NCBI RefSeq assembly: GCF_001591005.1
Contig: NZ_BCTY01000003.1
Coordinates: 62,001-126,000, forward strand
DNA: 64,000 bases
DNA from: Sphingomonas sanguinis NBRC 13937
GTDB taxonomy: Bacteria; Pseudomonadota; Alphaproteobacteria; Sphingomonadales; Sphingomonadaceae
Direction of reading: 5' to 3'
A program made the position numbers and the translations under genes. Shown in pieces: positions 60,201 through 64,000 of the stretch (position 1 is the first letter of the stretch; every line of letters starts with the position of its first letter). Below the pieces are notes generated by a model. The model was not told the origin of the DNA. It saw only the letters and a list, made by a program, of their open reading frames with translations, and made no database searches.

Positions 60201-60773
60201 GCGCTTGAGCAGGCCCAGAAACGCGTTCCAGCCCGCCGCATCGACCGTCGCATCGCTGTCCTGCGTCGTATAGCGACCCGCCGTGTCGACCAGCACCGCT
60301 TCATCGGCGAACCAGAAGTCCAGGTTGCGCGTACCGCCGATCCCACCCACCGCCTGTTCGACGAAGGGAAAACGCAGGCCCGAGTTCAGCAGCGCCGTCG
60401 TCTTGCCCGCGCCCGGCGGGCCGATGATGACATACCAGGGGCGGCTGTAGAGATAGTCGCGCCGTCCGCCCGCCGCCCCGCGCAGCTTGGTCAGCGCCTC
60501 GGTCATGCGGCGACCCAGCGCCTTGCCCTCCTCATCGGCGGCGTTGGGGCCCGCCAGTTCGGCGGCGATGGCATCAGCGGCCTTGCGGGCGGCCCGGCGG
60601 CGCAGGAACCACCACAGGGCCCAGGCCAGCGCGACCAGCACCACCGCGCCGATCCGCACCGGGATCGGACGGAAGAAGGCGACGAACAACGGCAGTCCAA
60701 ACGCGAACAGCGCCGCGAGCAGTACCGCCGCCGTGATCGTCACGGCATACCAGTTCCGAAAAAAGCCCCGCAT
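57276..60773 (-). CDS. tssM: Type VI secretion inner-membrane protein TssM (IcmF)
   Basis: A 1165-residue membrane-complex protein. Two helices at about 11-33 and 41-57, then a cytoplasmic GTPase-like domain with Walker A GPPGAGKT (residues 118-125). A third helix follows near 430 (ALGGIAVVSALVLAAWGVSY) and then a long periplasmic part that would bind TssJ. FDDLDVEGRRAVLG and LYEPLKVYLMLGQQGPMD match IcmF-family segments. Length is normal. It overlaps tssL by one base (TGATG). Confidence 0.95.
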   Translation of the reverse strand: MRGFFRNWYAVTITAAVLLAALFAFGLPLFVAFFRPIPVRIGAVVLVALAWALWWFLRRRAARKAADAIAAELAGPNAADEEGKALGRRMTEALTKLRGAAGGRRDYLYSRPWYVIIGPPGAGKTTALLNSGLRFPFVEQAVGGIGGTRNLDFWFADEAVLVDTAGRYTTQDSDATVDAAGWNAFLGLLKRHRPRQPINGVLVAIGIDTLVGSDCAAIDAHARAVRRRLVELRRTLETAVPVYLLVTKADLLAGFTEYFDDLDVEGRRAVLGATLPHADGRPSAEALAHAFDEATQAVADRQARRLFEEVDQRRRGMMIGFPAQLRSLRARLMRFADGAFVAGDEAAGVLRGFYMTSGVQEGEALDRILASMAQVYEQPVEAAAPGRGRAYFLNRLLTEVMFPEAGLVTTDPKAKGRLRRQMIAALGGIAVVSALVLAAWGVSYTRNRAFQTALTEASARAEQQFREAGVDLTQVREDDADLRTAIPALDTLRNLPRGYAERRQGGPSLAMTFGLYQGGLSQRAEETYRDALRRVMLPRLLLRLEAVMKADGRDPMRLYEPLKVYLMLGQQGPMDAKAVKAWVTADWANDLYPGADSQAERAALTGHLDALLEDRDMASVWPNRRPPLDGQLVASARAAVQTLSLADRAYAVMKQKAASAGPAWEVANVLSQGDALAFAAPEQLAAMRIPYFFTRAGYEKAYLPGLATVQQDLKKDLWVLGGAEEAGVGQELSNVRPGVAGLYAKDYIAAWEGVVAAMKPAAYFSDTAAFGALTKSPSPLKRVLLELRKNTIFSGGVQAGLARAGRYGMNRSRFGRVADEIGRDRARGIDAGDEITAYFASLHEYVGDGRGSAPIDDFIAGIKAAGQAVIAARSVGGGGGSDTTQAQMATALASVRAAAAGAPPQLQGFVNAAASGGTRAQVGAASGAVGDAYAQTVLPACREVAQEHYPFFASAKADAPMADTLRVFGMGGVFDGFVQQRLMPMIDTSGAVWRWREGDPVAAALNPATPETLARAVKLRELLAAGLPIKVSVASFGSDIGTVEVASGGTRYRFTPQDNKPRPLIWSVTGSLPEASVVLYRPGAAQPAADADAAPGAEAARIETEGPWALFRLMDRADKQNAGAQAIRAAFGDGPQRTVLLIQLPSTTNPFSRAGLWSFRCPASL

Positions 60774-62197
60774 CAGTAACGCCTCGGCACGACGATCTCG
60801 ACCCGACGGTTTTGCGACTTGCCCGCCGCATCGGCATTGGAGGCGATCGGCACGGTATCTCCCAATCCCTTGGTCGTGACCCGCGACGGGTCGGACAGGT
60901 CGCTGCGGATCAGCTTGGCGACCGTCTCCGCCCGCGCTTCGCTCAGGGCCATATTGTCGGGGAAGCGGACGGTGGCGACGGGGGTGTTGTCGGCATGGCC
61001 TTCGATCACCACCCCGCCCTTCTCATCCTCGATCGCCCGGCCGATACGGTGGAACAGCGTCTCGCGCCCCGGCTCCAGTTCGTCGGAGCCCGACCGGAAC
61101 AACTGGCCGATGGTCGTGCGCACGCGAACCGTCTGCGCATCCTCCTCCACCTTCACCAGCCCTTCGCGGATTTCGGGTTCCAGGAAACGGCGCAGCTTGC
61201 TCGCCTGCGCACTGGCGGCGGCGGGCATGGCGGCGGCAGGACGCGACAGGGTCAGCCGCGCCTCGGGATTGAGCGCCGCCAGCCGGGTCGAGGGCGTATC
61301 GCCGCTCGACGCCAGCATCAGCCGCAGCACGACATAGACCAGCAGCAACAGCGCGAGCGCCCCCGCCCCGGCCAGGGCCAGCACGCTGAGGCCGACGCGC
61401 CCGACCGGCGCGGTCTCGCCCCGCCAATGCGGCACCAGCTCGACCTGCGACAGCGCGCGGACATGGGGCAGCGCGCCCTGCAACCGCGTCATGATCTCGT
61501 GCAGGCGACGGCGCCCATCGGGCATGACCCGGAAACGCCCCTCGAACCCGGCGGCAAGGCAGGCGTGGAACAGTTCGATCAGGTCGAGATTGTCGTGCGG
61601 CACGCGCAGCATGTCATCGACCAGCTGCCAGAAACGGTCGCCGCCGATATTCTCCTGGAAGAAGGTGACGACCATCGATCGCCGCGCCCATTCCGCGCCG
61701 TCGGTGCCGATTCCGGGCAGATTCTGCGCGATATCGTCGGCGGTGGCGCAGACGGCATATTTGGCGCGCTGGCGCTTTTCCTCGGGGTAATGCGGCTGGA
61801 TCGCGCGCTCGAACCGCCCGATCGCGGCGGCGCACTGGCGATGCAGCTCGGGCATGGGCAGGCGGACACGCCCTGCGCGGACCGCCGCCAGCAGCGCCAG
61901 CACCGGCTCCGCCTCGGCCAGCATGATGTTGCGGATCGCGGGCGGCGTGGCGGGCAAGGGCACATCGTCCTCGCCCAGCCGCGAGGGCACCGGCCCCGGC
62001 GCGACCGGCGCGGCGGTGCGCGTGAGCGGCGGCGGCGCGGCATAGCCCTGTGCCGGGCCCTGGGCAGGCGGCGGCGGGCTCATGCTGCCCCAGGGCGCGG
62101 GTGGCGGCGGCGGCGGTGGCGCTCCGGCCGCGTCGCCCCGCTTCAGCCCTTGCAGGGGCGAGGGTCGGAATACGGTCTTGTCGCCGTCCTCGCTCAT
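60773..62197 (-). CDS. tssL: Type VI secretion protein TssL with C-terminal OmpA domain
   Basis: A 474-residue DotU-family protein. The N-terminal tail MSEDGDKTVFRPSPLQG (Thr8) and a Pro-rich linker (about 24-85) precede the DotU domain (about 88-250: NIMLAEAEPVLALLAAVRAG, FFQENIGGDRFWQLVDDML). One membrane helix lies at about 268-293, followed by an OmpA-like peptidoglycan-binding domain (about 365-474, VVIEGHADNTPVATVRFPDN). It anchors the membrane complex. The Thr in the tail suits phosphorylation by the kinase of this locus, as known in Agrobacterium. Start overlaps tssK by four bases. Confidence 0.94.
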   Translation of the reverse strand: MSEDGDKTVFRPSPLQGLKRGDAAGAPPPPPPPAPWGSMSPPPPAQGPAQGYAAPPPLTRTAAPVAPGPVPSRLGEDDVPLPATPPAIRNIMLAEAEPVLALLAAVRAGRVRLPMPELHRQCAAAIGRFERAIQPHYPEEKRQRAKYAVCATADDIAQNLPGIGTDGAEWARRSMVVTFFQENIGGDRFWQLVDDMLRVPHDNLDLIELFHACLAAGFEGRFRVMPDGRRRLHEIMTRLQGALPHVRALSQVELVPHWRGETAPVGRVGLSVLALAGAGALALLLLVYVVLRLMLASSGDTPSTRLAALNPEARLTLSRPAAAMPAAASAQASKLRRFLEPEIREGLVKVEEDAQTVRVRTTIGQLFRSGSDELEPGRETLFHRIGRAIEDEKGGVVIEGHADNTPVATVRFPDNMALSEARAETVAKLIRSDLSDPSRVTTKGLGDTVPIASNADAAGKSQNRRVEIVVPRRY

Positions 62198-63567
62198 CGA
62201 CCGCTCCGTTTGACGCACCAGAGTTCGAGCTTCAGCTGCGGCCAGTCGCCCGCGACATGCAGACCCAGCGCGGTCGCCTGCTGGAAATCGCGCCATTCGG
62301 CCACGCCACGATCCAGCTCGAAATAGACGAAGCCCGGCAGCACCCGCAACTGGGGCGGCGGGGTCGGCGTATGGCGCAACGGCACGCCGGGCAGCGCGGA
62401 ATCGACGATCTGGCGCATCTTCTGCACCGTGCCGATCTTGGCGACCGAGGGGAACAGCCCCCGGATTTCCTCGACCGGCGAGGCGGCGGAGACAGCAAGA
62501 TAGAAATAGCCCGTCTCGTAAAGCCCATGGTCGGTAATGCGCGAGACATAGGCGCCCGGCCCGGCCTGATCGAGCGGCAGCTGCAACGCAGACCGCTCGA
62601 ACACCGCCGACAGCATCGATTGGAGCAGGTCGAATACCGGCTCGAAACAGGTCTGCGGATTTTCGTGATCGTAGCGCGGCAGCGGCGGTGCCTTGCGCTC
62701 GGGCCGGATCAGCGTCGCGATCTCGCCCGCCATCGAAATGAGCGTCTCGAACAGGCGCTCGGGATGGACGACGGGCAGGAATTGCAGATGCTCCAGCACC
62801 GGCAGCCAGCGGTTGAGCGCCTGGAGCAGCAGGAAGCTGGCAAAGGTGTCCGACCCGCCATCGGTCGCCTCCACCGCGCGCAGGGCGAGTTCCTCGGCGC
62901 GCTGGCTCGCGCGGCCGACGATATCCGACAGGCCGCCGCGCAGGCGCGGGGCGGCGGCGGAGTCCAGCGTCGGCGCGATATAGCGATCGTCGAACATGAC
63001 GCGCCGGTTCTGCACCTCGCGCACCCGTGCCAGCCCCAGCGTGACGCGGCCGTAAATCTGGTCGCGGGTGATGCCGAAGCGCAGATTGGGGCGGCCCAGC
63101 CCGATCGGCTCGCTGGTCCGGTCGTCCGAAAAGGCATCGGCGACCTCGGCCTCGTCGACCAGATAGCGTGCGTCATGGCTGCGCGCATCGATATCGCGGA
63201 ACTCGACCGCGCCGACCTGGGCCGCAGGCAGCGTCAGATAGACGATCGCATCCCGCGCATCGCCCGGCACGTCCAGCGGTTCAGGGGGCGGCAGGTCGTC
63301 GGGAATGGAAAAAGGCGTGCCGTCGGGCAGGATACCCACCGCCCGCGACACGGCGAACTTGCCCAGCGCCGCCAGATCCTCATCGATGGTGAGGGCGGTC
63401 AGTCCCCAGGCCCAGGGTCGGATCGAATCGACCCGTGCCCCCAGTTGCGCCTCGACAAAGCGATCCTGTGCCTGGAAATGCTGTGGCCGAAGGAACATGC
63501 CCTCGTGCCAGGCGACCCGATTCTTACCAGCCAATTGCTCTCCCCAAACAGGCTGACGGGCTGACAT
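62194..63567 (-). CDS. tssK: Type VI secretion baseplate protein TssK
   Basis: A 457-residue baseplate component linking the sheath baseplate to the TssLM membrane complex. The N-terminal signature KNRVAWHEGMFLRPQHFQAQ is clear, with FLPVVHPERLFETLISMAGE and YFELDRGVAEWRDFQQATAL further on. The first about 15 residues (MSARQPVWGEQLAG) may be an extension. It is the first gene of the tssK-tssL-tssM-tagF-phosphatase-kinase operon in the window. Other baseplate and sheath genes are absent here. Confidence 0.95.
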   Translation of the reverse strand: MSARQPVWGEQLAGKNRVAWHEGMFLRPQHFQAQDRFVEAQLGARVDSIRPWAWGLTALTIDEDLAALGKFAVSRAVGILPDGTPFSIPDDLPPPEPLDVPGDARDAIVYLTLPAAQVGAVEFRDIDARSHDARYLVDEAEVADAFSDDRTSEPIGLGRPNLRFGITRDQIYGRVTLGLARVREVQNRRVMFDDRYIAPTLDSAAAPRLRGGLSDIVGRASQRAEELALRAVEATDGGSDTFASFLLLQALNRWLPVLEHLQFLPVVHPERLFETLISMAGEIATLIRPERKAPPLPRYDHENPQTCFEPVFDLLQSMLSAVFERSALQLPLDQAGPGAYVSRITDHGLYETGYFYLAVSAASPVEEIRGLFPSVAKIGTVQKMRQIVDSALPGVPLRHTPTPPPQLRVLPGFVYFELDRGVAEWRDFQQATALGLHVAGDWPQLKLELWCVKRSGR

Positions 63568-63663
63568 GGAAACCCATGACCGCCCACCCCGTTATTGCCC
63601 CAGACGGGAATTGGAGCAATTCTGATTTCGCGCGTGACAGAACAGGACGCCTGACGGAGGTCC

Positions 63664-64000
63664 ATGACATATCCCCACGACGAAGAACCCTCGTTCGACC
63701 CGCGATCATGGATCGAACGACGGGCCGTTTCGGTTCCACAACTATCGACCCAAGATAGGATAAGCGACGCCCCCGCCAAGGCGCCCCGCGCGTTTCGGCG
63801 CGGCAGCCGTGCCCTGCCCTGGATCGCCGGGCTGGCCATCGCGGCGTCGGGGGCCGTGGTCGCGATGCTGGCGCGTCCGGACCATGTCGACACGCAAGCC
63901 GCCACGGCACCGATCGCGCAGCCATCGGAAACACTGGAAAACCGGACGCTGGTCATCGCCAGCGCCGCCGACCTCGGCCCGACGCTGGCCGCCGCCGGGG
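63664..64000 (+). CDS. Membrane-anchored protein, 3' end outside window
   Basis: A frame open from ATG 63664 to the window edge (at least 112 residues), preceded by GGAGG at 63656-63660. The N-terminus MTYPHDEEPSFDPRSWIER is polar and probably cytoplasmic. One membrane helix (about residues 54-71, LPWIAGLAIAASGAVVAML) follows a basic stretch. The periplasmic part ends here at LVIASAADLGPTLAAAG. The pattern is compatible with the N-terminus of an M23-type peptidase, but nothing catalytic is in view. It is divergent from tssK. Confidence 0.6.
   Translation, partial: MTYPHDEEPSFDPRSWIERRAVSVPQLSTQDRISDAPAKAPRAFRRGSRALPWIAGLAIAASGAVVAMLARPDHVDTQAATAPIAQPSETLENRTLVIASAADLGPTLAAAG

Overview
The window looks like chromosomal DNA of a high-GC alphaproteobacterium of the Sphingomonas type (Sphingomonadales). 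This rests on the gene order rpmH-rnpA-yidD-yidC-yihA, the many 4-base ATGA/GTGA start-stop overlaps, the GANTC sites upstream of dnaA, a FecI/FecR/TonB-receptor locus carrying a tryptophan-halogenase-like flavoprotein, and the style of the intergenic palindromes. The genus is an inference; there is no rRNA in the window.

Bases 1-23244 are almost all core genes. They run comM (partial), rpmH, rnpA, yidD, yidC, yihA, a glutathione transferase, dapE, a block on the minus strand (tim44-like, mltA, smr), secB, murJ, trpS, a small P-loop kinase, dnaA, rpsT and mutM. A tightly overlapping operon follows: ubiE-ubiB-membrane protein-coaBC-dut-small protein-moeB/thiF-small membrane protein. The odd point here is that rnpA has no ordinary start codon downstream of rpmH.

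Bases 23245-24547 hold an IS110-family element that has split a palindromic intergenic repeat. The leader of its recombinase gene folds into a hairpin whose loop carries short matches to both flanks of the insertion, as expected of a bridge RNA.

Bases 24548-37800 hold galU, wecB and wecC (nucleotide-sugar supply for surface polysaccharide), a metallophosphatase, a small exported protein, FKBP isomerase, rpsU, cysS, a methyl-accepting protein, an M48 protease with a PDZ domain, class II DAHP synthase and tRNA-Glu(CTC). Two structured non-coding stretches, about 29.35-29.48 kb and 30.92-31.09 kb, are not explained by any gene.

Bases 38064-46212 form a cell-surface-signalling and nutrient-uptake locus on the minus strand: sigma factor (FecI type), anti-sigma factor (FecR type), a TonB-dependent receptor with an N-terminal signalling domain, a secreted helical-barrel glycosidase-like protein and a tryptophan-halogenase-like protein. 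The same promoter-like sequence precedes both the sigma gene and the receptor gene.

Bases 46346-63567 form a type VI secretion island. An IS5-like remnant marks its left edge. Next come an AT-rich immunity gene, a 1505-residue PAAR-RHS effector with an AT-rich HNH-like toxin tip, and its EagR-type chaperone. Two divergent unknown genes follow, possibly a second effector and a lipoprotein immunity protein. The operon tssK-tssL(OmpA)-tssM-tagF-PP2C phosphatase-Ser/Thr kinase completes it. The kinase and TssL share an N-terminal TVF motif that suits threonine-phosphorylation control. The remaining tss genes (tssB, C, E, F, G, H, hcp, vgrG) are not in the window. A membrane-anchored protein of unknown role runs off the right end.
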